This document shows, piece by piece, positions 8,294 to 16,542 of a stretch of 58,142 bases of DNA. The notes under the pieces are model-generated. The model was not told where the DNA came from. It saw nothing but the letters and a program-made list of their open reading frames with translations, and did not search any database. Positions within the stretch are counted from its first letter, which is position 1; every line of letters begins with the position of its first letter. A program made the position numbers and the translations under genes. The stretch is from Pseudobdellovibrionaceae bacterium. Its GTDB lineage: Bacteria; Bdellovibrionota; Bdellovibrionia; Bdellovibrionales; Bdellovibrionaceae. The DNA is taken from contig JAEUWH010000092.1 in NCBI GenBank assembly GCA_016785955.1, positions 1 through 58,142 of the forward strand. The letters are read 5' to 3'.

Positions 8294-9028
8294 ATGAAAT
8301 ATCCATTTGATGGCGAATATTTTTCGAGTAAACAAAAACGCTATAATGAAGTGATCTTCTTTGTGCATTTCTATGACGGCTCAAAAAGCCAACTGCGTCG
8401 CCATATTGATTTGGTCAACGAACTCGGTTTTGATGCCTTTGCGTTCAATCTTCTAGATAAAATGGCACTCTTCACCAATCCTATCAGCCGCAGTAAGAAA
8501 CCGGGCCTAAAACATCTTTGGGCCGATCAAATCCACGACTTGCTAAATCTATTGCCGCAAAAAAAAATCATATATAGCTTTTCAAACCCCAGTGCCAGTG
8601 CGATCGAGGCGATGGCCACCCGCCATAATTTAGATATCGTCGCGATGGTGTGCGACAGTGGTCCTTCGACCAAATTTTTGGAATCGGTCTTTCACCTGTT
8701 CCAGCACTACCGCAAAGAAGGGCTTGTTAACAGTATCACCAAAACCTTAATAACCCCCCTGGTTTGGAGTCCCTACCTGCATAAAGATATGCACGACCAT
8801 TTGGAAACGTTCCCAAAAGGTTTCAAGATTTTATCGATTCGCGGCTGGAAAGATATGTTGATTCCACCCAATCATATAGACGGCACCTTTGAACCCCATA
8901 CTCATTTAGACTGGCGTAAACTCAGTTTGCCAAAAGCTGGTCATTTAAATGGATTGAAAGACTTCAAAGACGAATACACCGCGGGATTGATTCCTTTTCT
9001 TCAGGAAGTCGCTACGCCTGTCTCTTAG
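8294..9028 (+). CDS. Alpha/beta-hydrolase-like protein
   Basis: A 244-residue protein that I place only by fold pattern. VIFFVHFYDGSKSQLRRHI resembles the first strand and oxyanion loop of alpha/beta hydrolases. IYSFSNPSAS sits where the nucleophile elbow should be but lacks a clear GxSxG. ILSIRGWKDMLIP has the usual acid Asp, and PKAGHLNGLKDF the usual late His. So it may be an atypical esterase or a non-catalytic relative. No signal peptide, so probably cytoplasmic. Its 3' end overlaps the convergent O-methyltransferase gene by 17 bases. Confidence 0.6.
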   Translation: MKYPFDGEYFSSKQKRYNEVIFFVHFYDGSKSQLRRHIDLVNELGFDAFAFNLLDKMALFTNPISRSKKPGLKHLWADQIHDLLNLLPQKKIIYSFSNPSASAIEAMATRHNLDIVAMVCDSGPSTKFLESVFHLFQHYRKEGLVNSITKTLITPLVWSPYLHKDMHDHLETFPKGFKILSIRGWKDMLIPPNHIDGTFEPHTHLDWRKLSLPKAGHLNGLKDFKDEYTAGLIPFLQEVATPVS

Positions 9029-9707
9029 CGACTAGAAGTCCCTCACTGGTGCCAATAAAAAAGGAAGAGTACTTTAGATTATTTACTGGATTGTTCATCA
9101 GTCGCATATTAAATTCATTCATCACTTGAATTTGCTTTGCCGAGAAGGACGTTTCTTTGGCTCCCCACACGGACCCACTTAAAAAAACATTATCGGCAAT
9201 GACCAAATAGGATCCCGACAATCTGGATTCAATCCAATTCAAATAGTCTACATACGCAGCTTTATTTGCATCAATGAACACGCCCCCAAGTCCCGACGGA
9301 ACTTCCCAGGAATCCAGTTTTTGTCGAGCGTCCCCATGAACGACAACGACTTTCTTTCCTTTTAGCTCGGGCACCGACCCGGTATCCGCAAAAAGATTTT
9401 TCAAAAAAAGGGCGCAGTGATCATCTTTTTCAAAACAGTACAACGTTCCATTTTCCTTCAGTCCCCGCAATAAAAACAATGCCGAATAGCCTGTCAAAGA
9501 GCCTAACTCCATGAACGCGGCACTTTGCGATTGCCTGACCAGTTCGGAAATCAAATACGCTTCACTTAATGATACAGAAATTCCTTCACGATTCAGCTGG
9601 CGCGATTCTTCTCGGGCGGTTTCCATTTTAGCCAAAAATTCTGGACTAAGGTTTGTACGATAAAAGGAATCCAAATAGTCTAAATGTTCGTTACGGCCAG
9701 TTCTCAT
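9012..9707 (-). CDS. Class I SAM-dependent O-methyltransferase (caffeoyl-CoA type)
   Basis: Transfers a methyl group from SAM to a hydroxyl of a small molecule; the substrate is unknown. Visible motifs: MELGSLTGYSALFL (SAM loop), LYCFEKDD (acidic end of strand 2), and GGVFIDANKAAYVDYL and VIADNVFLSGSV (metal and active-site segments of this family). I chose ATG 9707 (MRTGRNEHLDYL). An upstream ATG at 9797 would add 30 hydrophobic residues, but it overlaps the divergent start at 9796 within CATG, and the added part is not usual for the family. Confidence 0.75.
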   Translation of the reverse strand: MRTGRNEHLDYLDSFYRTNLSPEFLAKMETAREESRQLNREGISVSLSEAYLISELVRQSQSAAFMELGSLTGYSALFLLRGLKENGTLYCFEKDDHCALFLKNLFADTGSVPELKGKKVVVVHGDARQKLDSWEVPSGLGGVFIDANKAAYVDYLNWIESRLSGSYLVIADNVFLSGSVWGAKETSFSAKQIQVMNEFNMRLMNNPVNNLKYSSFFIGTSEGLLVAKRQA

Positions 9708-9795
9708 AAGCTCTTTTAAATGACACGACTTTAGTGCAATGACCAGCACTTTCTGATTACTAAAGATCATAAGCAAAATCGCCGAAAATAACTGC

Positions 9796-10701
9796 ATGGT
9801 ACAAACGGGTAAAATCTGGATTTTTTATGATTCTAAAAACAAAAAACAAAGTAAACCGCTGAACTTGACTCAGGCTCAGGCATTGATTTTAAATTTGGCG
9901 CAGAAGAAAAGTTTTCAAGCCTATATTTGGACACCTGGTTGGGATGAATGGGTTGATTTGAAATCGTTCTTAGAAGTCGATCAAGATTATTTTGTGGTCC
10001 CACCGTCCATCAGAAAAAAAACTCTCGACAAAACAGCGGTCACCAAAACTCTGACTCGCTTCAAAGATCCACCGACCACAACGACCATCACCGAAAATTT
10101 CGAAAAGACAGTCCTGGTCCCACTGGATCCTGATAACTTAATGGTCAAAGAACCAAAACCCAACTTTACCGAAGTTAAAAAAGAAGACTCGAACAAGAAA
10201 ATCGATTACGGTTACTTTTACCCAGACTTCAAAGCTGAAAATATCGACCCCGATATCACTCGCTTGAGAGGGCGCCTAAAATCAAACTCTTTTGATGCTC
10301 ATTCTACAGGGTCATCTTTTGAACCTGCGAAAGCCGACGCTCCCATATCAGCCGACCGACGTATCGGCATTCGATATAATTTTGCTATCGAAATTATTTT
10401 AATCACAAAAAAAGGGAAGACTTTTCGTTCCGAATCCGAAAATATTTCCATATCCGGGGTAAAATTAAAAGACGCCATACCAAAAGAATTTTTAATTTCA
10501 GATTTCACAATTATTATTGTCAATAAACTGGAAAAAGATCCCAAGAAGGCACGCATACATTTTAATACAAAATGTGTCGGGGACGTCAGCGATTCCAAAC
10601 GATTGGTTTTCATCAACCCAGACAATAAAACTCAACGCGCTCTGGAAGAAATGATCAATTCATATATTCAGCAAATTCAAAAACGCGAAAAAACCGGATA
10701 G
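9796..10701 (+). CDS. PilZ-domain protein with N-terminal GYF-like domain
   Basis: A possible cyclic-di-GMP receptor. Residues about 6-62 (IWIFYDSKNKKQSKPLNLTQ to GWDEWVDLKSFLEV) look like the GYF_2-type domain often joined to PilZ in Bdellovibrio. A Thr/Pro/Lys-rich linker spans about 70-185. The C-terminal PilZ part has RRIGIR near residue 188 and, about 30 residues later, NISISG, matching the RxxxR and D/NxSxxG c-di-GMP motifs. With the REC-GGDEF protein at 18874 it suggests c-di-GMP signalling. It converges on the response-regulator gene. Confidence 0.75.
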   Translation: MVQTGKIWIFYDSKNKKQSKPLNLTQAQALILNLAQKKSFQAYIWTPGWDEWVDLKSFLEVDQDYFVVPPSIRKKTLDKTAVTKTLTRFKDPPTTTTITENFEKTVLVPLDPDNLMVKEPKPNFTEVKKEDSNKKIDYGYFYPDFKAENIDPDITRLRGRLKSNSFDAHSTGSSFEPAKADAPISADRRIGIRYNFAIEIILITKKGKTFRSESENISISGVKLKDAIPKEFLISDFTIIIVNKLEKDPKKARIHFNTKCVGDVSDSKRLVFINPDNKTQRALEEMINSYIQQIQKREKTG

Positions 10702-10717
10702 AAGCACGCTCAGGCTT

Positions 10718-11221
10718 CTATCGTTCTTCGCCGGAAATTTTCAAAAGAGTTTTTACGGTCTTTTTCAATTTATCCACATCAAATGGTTTTTTAATATAAT
10801 CATGAGCGCCCACCATAAAGGCCCGTCGCATATCATCCGGAGAAGCCTGTCCCGAAACAAAGACCAATGGAATTTTTTTCAGATCTTTCGTTTCCTTTAA
10901 CAACTCGGCCAGCTCAAAGCCATTGATCCATGGCAAACCAATATCAAGCAGAATTAAATCCACCGGCGTATCATCCAAAACATCGGATAGCTCATTGGCC
11001 TGTGCCGCGACTCGAACGGCATAACCTTCCGATTCCAAAATTCGTTTGATCGAAGCCCGCATTGTTTCGTCATCATCAATGACCAGAATCATTTTTGGTT
11101 CTTCTTTTTTCTTCGTCTCGCGAAATTTATCTAAAGGCACGACATCCTGAGAGGCAATCCGCGCTTTCGTGATCTTCTCGATTTTATTAATTAAATCTTT
11201 AGTGTCGATTTTTTTTGTCAT
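10718..11221 (-). CDS. Single-domain response regulator with N-terminal extension
   Basis: A CheY-like receiver with no output domain. After a basic 45-residue extension come MILVIDDDETMR (acidic pocket), LILLDIGLPWINGFEL (phospho-acceptor Asp), LVFVSGQ (switch Ser) and YIKKPFD (conserved Lys). It probably acts through protein contacts. I chose ATG 11221, whose ATGA overlaps the trxB stop, so it is translationally coupled to trxB; an upstream in-frame start at 11245 would lie inside trxB. The link to thioredoxin reductase hints at redox or stress control, but that is inference. Confidence 0.85.
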   Translation of the reverse strand: MTKKIDTKDLINKIEKITKARIASQDVVPLDKFRETKKKEEPKMILVIDDDETMRASIKRILESEGYAVRVAAQANELSDVLDDTPVDLILLDIGLPWINGFELAELLKETKDLKKIPLVFVSGQASPDDMRRAFMVGAHDYIKKPFDVDKLKKTVKTLLKISGEER

Positions 11222-12150
11222 TTTGCCTCTTGCGCTTCCAACCAACGTTCTGCATCGATTGAGGCCATACAGCCCGTACCTGCGGCCGTGATGGCTTGAC
11301 GGTACACAGGGTCTTGAACATCTCCCGACGCAAAAACGCCCGGAATATTTGTGTAGGTGGATCCTAATTTTGTTTTCAGATAACCAGTTTCGTCCATATC
11401 CAATACACCTTGGAATAACTCGGTATTCGGCTTGTGGCCAATCGCGATAAATAAACCATCCAGACTCATTTGTCGTTTTTCATTTGTTTTTGTGTCGTTC
11501 ACGATAACCGCATTCATTTTTTTTCCATCACCAAGAACTTCAGTGATCTCGGAATTCCAGATCACTTCGATCTTAGGATTCTTCATTGCTCGCTCGACCA
11601 TGATTTTAGACGCGCGAAATGAATCCCGACGGTGGAAAATATAAACTTTGCTGGCAAATCGAGTTAAGAAATTAGCTTCTTCCATCGCGGTGTCGCCACC
11701 GCCCACCACGCCCACATTCACGTTCCTGAAAAAAGCACCATCGCAGGTCGCACATGCCGACACCCCACGACTCATGTATTGTTTTTCGGAAGGTAAACCT
11801 AAAAGCTTGGCTTTGGCTCCAGTTGAAATAATAACTGTTTTGGCTTGATACTCTTGATCACGAATCCAAACTTTAAAGGGTCGTTGGCTGAAATCCACTT
11901 TCGTAACATTCTTGGTGATAAAACGAGTTTCAAAACGCTTGGCTTGATTTCTCATGACCGCGATCAAATCTGGCCCTGGAAGACCGTGCTCAAAACCAGG
12001 AAAATTTTCAACATCCGTAGTGATCATCAACTGACCACCTGCCTCTTCACCTTCAATCATCAAGGGCTTTAAGTTAGCTCGAGCCGCATAAATCGCCGCC
12101 GTTAACCCCGCAGGGCCAGAACCAATAATAATCACATTTTCAACACTCAT
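11218..12150 (-). CDS. trxB: Thioredoxin-disulfide reductase
   Basis: Flavoenzyme that reduces thioredoxin with NADPH in the cytoplasm. Visible in order: GSGPAGLTAAIYAARA (FAD loop, residue 9), GGQLMITTDVENFPGF, the redox pair CATC in SACATCDGAFFRN near residue 135, VVGGGDTAMEEANFL (NADPH loop) and VFASGDVQDPVYRQ (late FAD motif). 310 residues is the normal length. AAGGAAAAG precedes the ATG. It is first of a two-gene operon with the receiver gene. Confidence 0.95.
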   Translation of the reverse strand: MSVENVIIIGSGPAGLTAAIYAARANLKPLMIEGEEAGGQLMITTDVENFPGFEHGLPGPDLIAVMRNQAKRFETRFITKNVTKVDFSQRPFKVWIRDQEYQAKTVIISTGAKAKLLGLPSEKQYMSRGVSACATCDGAFFRNVNVGVVGGGDTAMEEANFLTRFASKVYIFHRRDSFRASKIMVERAMKNPKIEVIWNSEITEVLGDGKKMNAVIVNDTKTNEKRQMSLDGLFIAIGHKPNTELFQGVLDMDETGYLKTKLGSTYTNIPGVFASGDVQDPVYRQAITAAGTGCMASIDAERWLEAQEAK

Positions 12151-12231
12151 AACTTTTCCTTTTTATATCGGGTCTTATATTTTTACTCGATTTGAATTTT
12201 AAATCCTACCACTATTTCAGTGATCACACCG

Positions 12232-12846
12232 TCAGCTGGACGCAGTGTTTATGACGAGCTGCAAGAGCTGCTGAGCCACAGCTTCTGGTTCGTCGACTCG
12301 ACTTTTCTCTCGAGGCCATGCCGCTTTCGGCAGCATTGCGGTATTCATATAGCCCGGGCTAAACAAAGTCAGTGCAATTGGATACCCTTCCTTCTTCAAA
12401 GATTCCACTAAGCCTTTTAGAGCATGTTTAGACGCACAGTACATACCGGCATGCGGGTCAGGCTGGCTTTCCGCAATCGCTGATCCAATAAAAATCATTT
12501 GCCTGATTTTTGGATTATTTTTACCCAGATAGTTCAAAAGATAGGCAGGAAATCCAAAAGTGACATTCAGACTCCATAAATGATCTTTCCACTCAAACTT
12601 TGAAAAGGGGCCATAAGGACCACCGCCCGCAAAATAAAATACGCGATCAGCATCAAATTCCACGATTTTTTCAGCATAAAATTCAAATAGATCTGTTTTT
12701 GAAAAATCAAAACCATTTATGGAACGCGAAGCGATGAAAAGCTCGATCTCGGGATAGCAGCGCTTAACTAAACTGGAAAAGGATAAACCTAAACCACGTC
12801 CCGCTCCTAAAAGGATCCATTTTTCTTTTACAATCGTCTCGCTCAT
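12232..12846 (-). CDS. Short-chain dehydrogenase/reductase-like protein
   Basis: A 204-residue SDR-fold protein. WILLGAGRGLGLSF (residue 11) is the glycine-rich NAD(P) loop, and YCASKHALKGLV has the catalytic Tyr-x-x-x-Lys with Ser in FIGSAIAES before it. FYFAGGGPYGP takes the place of the usual NNAG. SPGYMNTAML follows the active site as in other SDRs. It is shorter than most (about 250). Substrate unknown. No Shine-Dalgarno; a promoter ends six bases before the ATG. Confidence 0.8.
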   Translation of the reverse strand: MSETIVKEKWILLGAGRGLGLSFSSLVKRCYPEIELFIASRSINGFDFSKTDLFEFYAEKIVEFDADRVFYFAGGGPYGPFSKFEWKDHLWSLNVTFGFPAYLLNYLGKNNPKIRQMIFIGSAIAESQPDPHAGMYCASKHALKGLVESLKKEGYPIALTLFSPGYMNTAMLPKAAWPREKSRVDEPEAVAQQLLQLVINTASS

Positions 12847-12852
12847 GAATTG

Positions 12853-12882
12853 AATCTAAGGTAATCTGTAGGCACATGACAA
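12853..12882 (-). promoter_or_regulatory. Promoter for a leaderless SDR mRNA
   Basis: On the minus strand: TTGTCA, an 18-nt spacer, TAGATT, six bases, then ATG at 12846. It overlaps the start of the divergent ferredoxin gene. Confidence 0.55.
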
Positions 12883-13193
12883 TTTATTTCGCATCCAATA
12901 AGTCTCACCTTCAACCCATCGATGTCCCCAAGACTTCGCCCGAGGGTCACGATCAGGAAAAAAGCTTAATGGAATTGTTATTGGATGCTAAAATCCCTGT
13001 AGCCTCGTCTTGCAAAGGCGATGGCATCTGCGGTAAATGCCGAATTCAAATACTCAGTAACCCAGAAAATCTCAGTGTTGAATCCGCCCTAGAAACAAAA
13101 ACCAAAATGCGCAATAAAGTTTCTGCATCCGAACGTCTGTGTTGCCAAACATATGTCCGAGGAGACATTAAAATCGACACCAGTTACTGGTGA
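12876..13193 (+). CDS. 2Fe-2S ferredoxin
   Basis: A 105-residue plant-type ferredoxin. The cluster Cys lie in SCKGDGICGKC (C-x5-C-x2-C, near residues 47-56) and RLCCQTYV (near 88). It carries single electrons in the cytoplasm; the partner is not shown. There is no Shine-Dalgarno, and TAATCT (12862-12867) lies eight bases before the ATG, so the mRNA may be leaderless. The gene is divergent from the SDR gene, with only 29 bases between the two starts. A 36-bp palindrome follows the stop. Confidence 0.88.
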   Translation: MTIYFASNKSHLQPIDVPKTSPEGHDQEKSLMELLLDAKIPVASSCKGDGICGKCRIQILSNPENLSVESALETKTKMRNKVSASERLCCQTYVRGDIKIDTSYW

Positions 13194-13198
13194 CCGCA

Positions 13199-13259
13199 TG
13201 TCCTTACCTGTCCTTGCCATTCCACCTGTCACTACCAATCTAGATTGGTAGTGACAGGT
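13199..13259. repeat. Perfect 36-bp palindrome with flanking repeat-like units
   Basis: ACCTGTCACTACCAATCT (13224-13241) is followed directly by its exact reverse complement (13242-13259), with no loop bases. Each arm resembles the dispersed unit at 38712 and 40677 (CTAGAT, TGGTA, TGACAG). On the minus strand two weaker units follow (GGCAAGGACAGG and GGTAAGGACATG, down to 13199). It lies between the convergent ferredoxin and SDR genes. It has no T run, so it is not a standard terminator. Confidence 0.9.
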
Positions 13260-13260
13260 T

Positions 13261-14382
13261 TTATGAGTGCAACCCCAAGTTAAATTCCGCATCATGACTG
13301 GGATGTTGATTGTTTCTGGCTTCAGCCTTACGTGCCACTTGCCTGAATGGTCGAGTTAAAATCGAGTTCTCAAATAATTTACGGCTTTGATATCCTGTTT
13401 GGCGCACACCCGATTGTCCTTTCGGCATCAACGTATTGATCATCACCATGAACGAATGAATCAACTCTGGAAACAAGGCTCCGCCAATCACGCGCAATTT
13501 GCCAATCGGGGAAAGCACCACTTCGCTATCTCCATTGGCCGCTCCGATTAAAATTTTTCTCGCCGCCTTGTCGACCTCCATACTTAAACCCGGAATACTG
13601 TCTGCGGTTTCAAACCAGGCGAATTCTTTTTCATGATCACCTTTGAAAACCGCCTGAATGGGCGATCCCGTCCGCATCAACGCCGGATACACCGTGGTGA
13701 CCTTGATTCCATCTTTAGCCAACTCAATGGCCGACCCTTGCGAGAATCCCGCCAAAGCAAATTTTGAAGCATTGTAAGGCAACATATGAGGAACCGCACT
13801 TTTTCCTCCCAACGAGCAAATATTAATAATTCGTCCACCGCCTCGTTGTTTGAAATATGAACGAATCATTTCCGTCGCCTCGATCACAGCATACAGATGA
13901 AGTTTCATCTGCGCCTCGAAATCGGCACGTGTCATGGATTCTAAAGGTCCCACGCTGATCGCACCCGCATTGTTGATCATGCCATCTAATACGCCAAACG
14001 CAGAAATAGCTTCGGTGATCGCATTCGACAGCTGATCTTTTCGAGTCACATCCGCCATAACAGTACACACTTCTGCCCACGGAAATTCTGTGATCAGCAT
14101 AGTGCGCGCACGCGCAAGTTCTTCAAATTTACGAGCGACCAACGTCACCTTTGCCCCTTGCGAAACCAACTGGCGCGCCAGCGCCAAACCCAATCCGCGC
14201 GAGCCCCCGGTGATCAAAATCGATTTGCCTTCCCATTGAAACGGCCGGGTCGATGAAGTTAAATACATACCTGTCGCAAGCCCACCCAATAACGCCGCCG
14301 CTTTATAACGACGTGATTTCAAATAGGCCAACGCCAATATCCCTGTGACCGTTGCGATTTCATTTTTTAAAGATTTGTCCAT
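13261..14382 (-). CDS. Membrane-anchored short-chain dehydrogenase
   Basis: An SDR of about 373 residues, longer than usual. The first 45 residues contain one or two hydrophobic stretches (IATVTGILALAYL, AALLGGLATGMYL) that may anchor it in the inner membrane. Then come ILITGGSRGLGLALA (NADP loop), INNAGAISVG (NNAG), NICSLGGKS (Ser) and YNASKFALAGF (Tyr-x-x-x-Lys). The extra C-terminal part, about 100 residues, has another hydrophobic patch. I chose ATG 14382, because GGGAGGAGG lies six bases before it; TTG 14388 overlaps that site. It follows the hypothetical gene at 14398 by 15 bases. Confidence 0.88.
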   Translation of the reverse strand: MDKSLKNEIATVTGILALAYLKSRRYKAAALLGGLATGMYLTSSTRPFQWEGKSILITGGSRGLGLALARQLVSQGAKVTLVARKFEELARARTMLITEFPWAEVCTVMADVTRKDQLSNAITEAISAFGVLDGMINNAGAISVGPLESMTRADFEAQMKLHLYAVIEATEMIRSYFKQRGGGRIINICSLGGKSAVPHMLPYNASKFALAGFSQGSAIELAKDGIKVTTVYPALMRTGSPIQAVFKGDHEKEFAWFETADSIPGLSMEVDKAARKILIGAANGDSEVVLSPIGKLRVIGGALFPELIHSFMVMINTLMPKGQSGVRQTGYQSRKLFENSILTRPFRQVARKAEARNNQHPSHDAEFNLGLHS

Positions 14383-14397
14383 GATCAACCTCCTCCC

Positions 14398-15045
14398 TTA
14401 TCGAGACTTATCCGTCTGATATACCCTTTGCTCGGGATCTCCGGTTTTCTCGTTCGATCCTTCGAAGCGCAAAGAAACTACTTTACGAAATGGCGGAATT
14501 ATCGTCTTTTCAGACTCCGCATATATCTTTTCTAAAACTAATTTTGCAGAATTATTTTTGTCCTCAGAGATCGTCTTGGGCAAACCGCTCTCCAAATGAA
14601 ATGTCACTTTTAAATCGCAATCCTTCAGTGTACGTACTGCTTTCACGTGAACGAGTGCATCGCCCAATGCAGGATCGACCTGAATCAAATCCCTTACCTG
14701 GACGGAAAAAAAATCTCGCTTCTTGGAAAAATTTTCTGGAATCATTATCTGAAGACGTTCGGCAATACCACTTTGAATCAATGCATGAACAGGTTTATAG
14801 TTTTGACCATCCATTAACCAGTAAAATCCAAATATAGGCCGTGCCAGATTATCTGGCTCTAAAACAAAGCGACAGTCCTTGTCTAATTTTGTATAAACAA
14901 CTAAAATATTTTCAGGATTTTCACTTTTTTCAAATTGGAAAATTTGGTAATGGGGACCAACCGCTTCAAAATTTTTTTGAGCCGCAATCGCGGTCAATTG
15001 ATACATTTGATATACGATTAAAAAATAAAAAAATACCCACGACAT
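14398..15045 (-). CDS. Secreted or membrane-anchored hypothetical protein
   Basis: A 215-residue protein with an N-terminal hydrophobic segment (VFFYFLIVYQMYQLTAIAA) that is a signal peptide or anchor. The mature part contains ILVVYTKLDKDCRFV and PIFGFYWLMDGQNYKPV, which recall the DUF4833 type of periplasmic domain; I hold that only weakly. Two Cys (near 58 and 142) might pair. It probably shares a transcript with the SDR gene downstream, as only 15 bases separate them and its stop abuts the SDR ribosome-binding site. Confidence 0.65.
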   Translation of the reverse strand: MSWVFFYFLIVYQMYQLTAIAAQKNFEAVGPHYQIFQFEKSENPENILVVYTKLDKDCRFVLEPDNLARPIFGFYWLMDGQNYKPVHALIQSGIAERLQIMIPENFSKKRDFFSVQVRDLIQVDPALGDALVHVKAVRTLKDCDLKVTFHLESGLPKTISEDKNNSAKLVLEKIYAESEKTIIPPFRKVVSLRFEGSNEKTGDPEQRVYQTDKSR

Positions 15046-15154
15046 CGTTCAATTCAGATATGCAAGATGACGACCGTTTTTCTAATCCAAATCAAGGTGA
15101 TCAGACGATATCTATCGGTAATTTTTCCACAATTGAGAGGTAAAAAGACACAAG

Positions 15155-15766
15155 TTATTCGTGATAGCCAGTGTAAGACCAGGCTTGGTTTTTGCGATCA
15201 AAAGACAGCTCATATAAACAACAATTAGGAATCGCAATTGCTTGCTCTGGAGCCTTTTCAGCAGCATGCACCAAACGTACTAACGATCCTCCATGTGTAG
15301 ACACCGCAACTCGCTTAAAATGTGGATTTTCTATTAGCGTCTTTTCGACGTATGATTTTACCCGGCCAAGATGCTGTTGTTTTGTTTCACCGTTGGGAAA
15401 ACCCATCGTCAAATCTTCAATTTTAACCGAACGCCATTTCGTTAAAAGCTCTTCCCCATATTTTTCGATAATCTGGATTTGCGACTGCCCCTCGACGTCC
15501 CCCAGATGAGTTTCGCGGAGCGCCGAAGAAAACAAAAAAGGTATCGTATGACTCGACAATGCGATACGCGCCGTCTCTACTGCCCGATCCAGATCGGAAC
15601 ATAGACACGCATCGATCATCATCGATGTGAGCTTCTCTTTCAAGGACAATGCTTGATCTCGTCCCTTTTGATTCAAAGGAATATTCGTATGGCCTTGAAA
15701 TTTTTTATTTAAATTCCAATCGGTTTCCCCATGCCTAAAAACCAAAAGCTGTACGACATCATTCAT
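15155..15766 (-). CDS. Histidine phosphatase (phosphoglycerate mutase-like)
   Basis: A 203-residue member of the branch-1 histidine phosphatase family. FRHGETDWN near residue 10 carries the phosphorylated His. SDLDRAVETA and LRETHLGDVEG give the usual Arg and Glu, and VSTHGGSLVR the second active-site His. It could be a broad phosphatase, a cofactor-dependent mutase or an alpha-ribazole phosphatase; sequence alone does not decide. Its ATG overlaps the trmB stop as TAATG, so the two are coupled. Confidence 0.85.
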   Translation of the reverse strand: MNDVVQLLVFRHGETDWNLNKKFQGHTNIPLNQKGRDQALSLKEKLTSMMIDACLCSDLDRAVETARIALSSHTIPFLFSSALRETHLGDVEGQSQIQIIEKYGEELLTKWRSVKIEDLTMGFPNGETKQQHLGRVKSYVEKTLIENPHFKRVAVSTHGGSLVRLVHAAEKAPEQAIAIPNCCLYELSFDRKNQAWSYTGYHE

Positions 15767-16488
15767 TACACGTGCTCTTTTCTCAATAAAATATAGTTAA
15801 TTTTAATTCCCTGATTAATAAAAATTTTCTCGAACCCAGTAATAAAATTATCACTTACTTTTTCTGATTGATGCAAATCAAAAGTCACGAATTCAACCTT
15901 ATATCGACTTTTTTTAATTTCCTCCAAAGCCCATTCAAAATAAACCAAAGAGTCTGTTTTAAATTCCAGAAACGAGCCTGGCTTTTGTAAGTCATATAGA
16001 ATATCTAGATTCCTAAGCTGGACAAATCGATTTTTAGGTTTCTTTGGTGAGGTCCAAGGATCTGGAAAGTGTACAAATACATTATTGATCTCACCTTTTT
16101 CAAACATCATCTCTAAGTCAAATGCATGAAACCGGCTGATAACGGCATTCTTGGCACCCGCATGTAATGCACGGCGGATCGTCTGAATTAAAGGCTTGTA
16201 TTTTATTTCAATTCCCACAAGATTGCGTTCAGGATGCTTCAAGGTCTGGTGCTGAAAAAAATAACCGGCGCCCGTTCCCACTTCCAAATCAATGGGCAAT
16301 TGAGAATTTGTAAACTTGGTTTTCCACTGACCTTTGTTTAATGGCGTCCGTTCTTCGTTGAACGCATAATCACGGAATTCGCCATCTAGTGCCAGAGTGT
16401 ATTGATTTGGTTTTGGTAAAGTTCGAGTTAAATTAATTCGACCAATTTTCTTTTCGCTATTTTGTATTTGCATAAAGCCATTTTCCAT
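15766..16488 (-). CDS. trmB: tRNA (guanine-N7)-methyltransferase
   Basis: Makes m7G46 in the variable loop of tRNA, using SAM. Family segments: DLEVGTGAGYFF (SAM loop near residue 68), LVGIEIKYKPL, VFVHFPDPWTSPKKPKNRF (the PDPW and KxR signature) and FLEFKTDSLVYFEWAL. The usual TrmB FPDPWPKKRH is changed to TSPKKPK here. Length 240 fits. In-frame ATGs at 16488 and 16473 are both possible, and neither has a clear Shine-Dalgarno. First gene of a pair with the histidine phosphatase. Confidence 0.9.
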   Translation of the reverse strand: MENGFMQIQNSEKKIGRINLTRTLPKPNQYTLALDGEFRDYAFNEERTPLNKGQWKTKFTNSQLPIDLEVGTGAGYFFQHQTLKHPERNLVGIEIKYKPLIQTIRRALHAGAKNAVISRFHAFDLEMMFEKGEINNVFVHFPDPWTSPKKPKNRFVQLRNLDILYDLQKPGSFLEFKTDSLVYFEWALEEIKKSRYKVEFVTFDLHQSEKVSDNFITGFEKIFINQGIKINYILLRKEHV

Positions 16489-16542
16489 AGCATCAAAGCA
16501 AAGGAAAATACAGTCATATTGATATTTTTACAGGGAGTCTAT

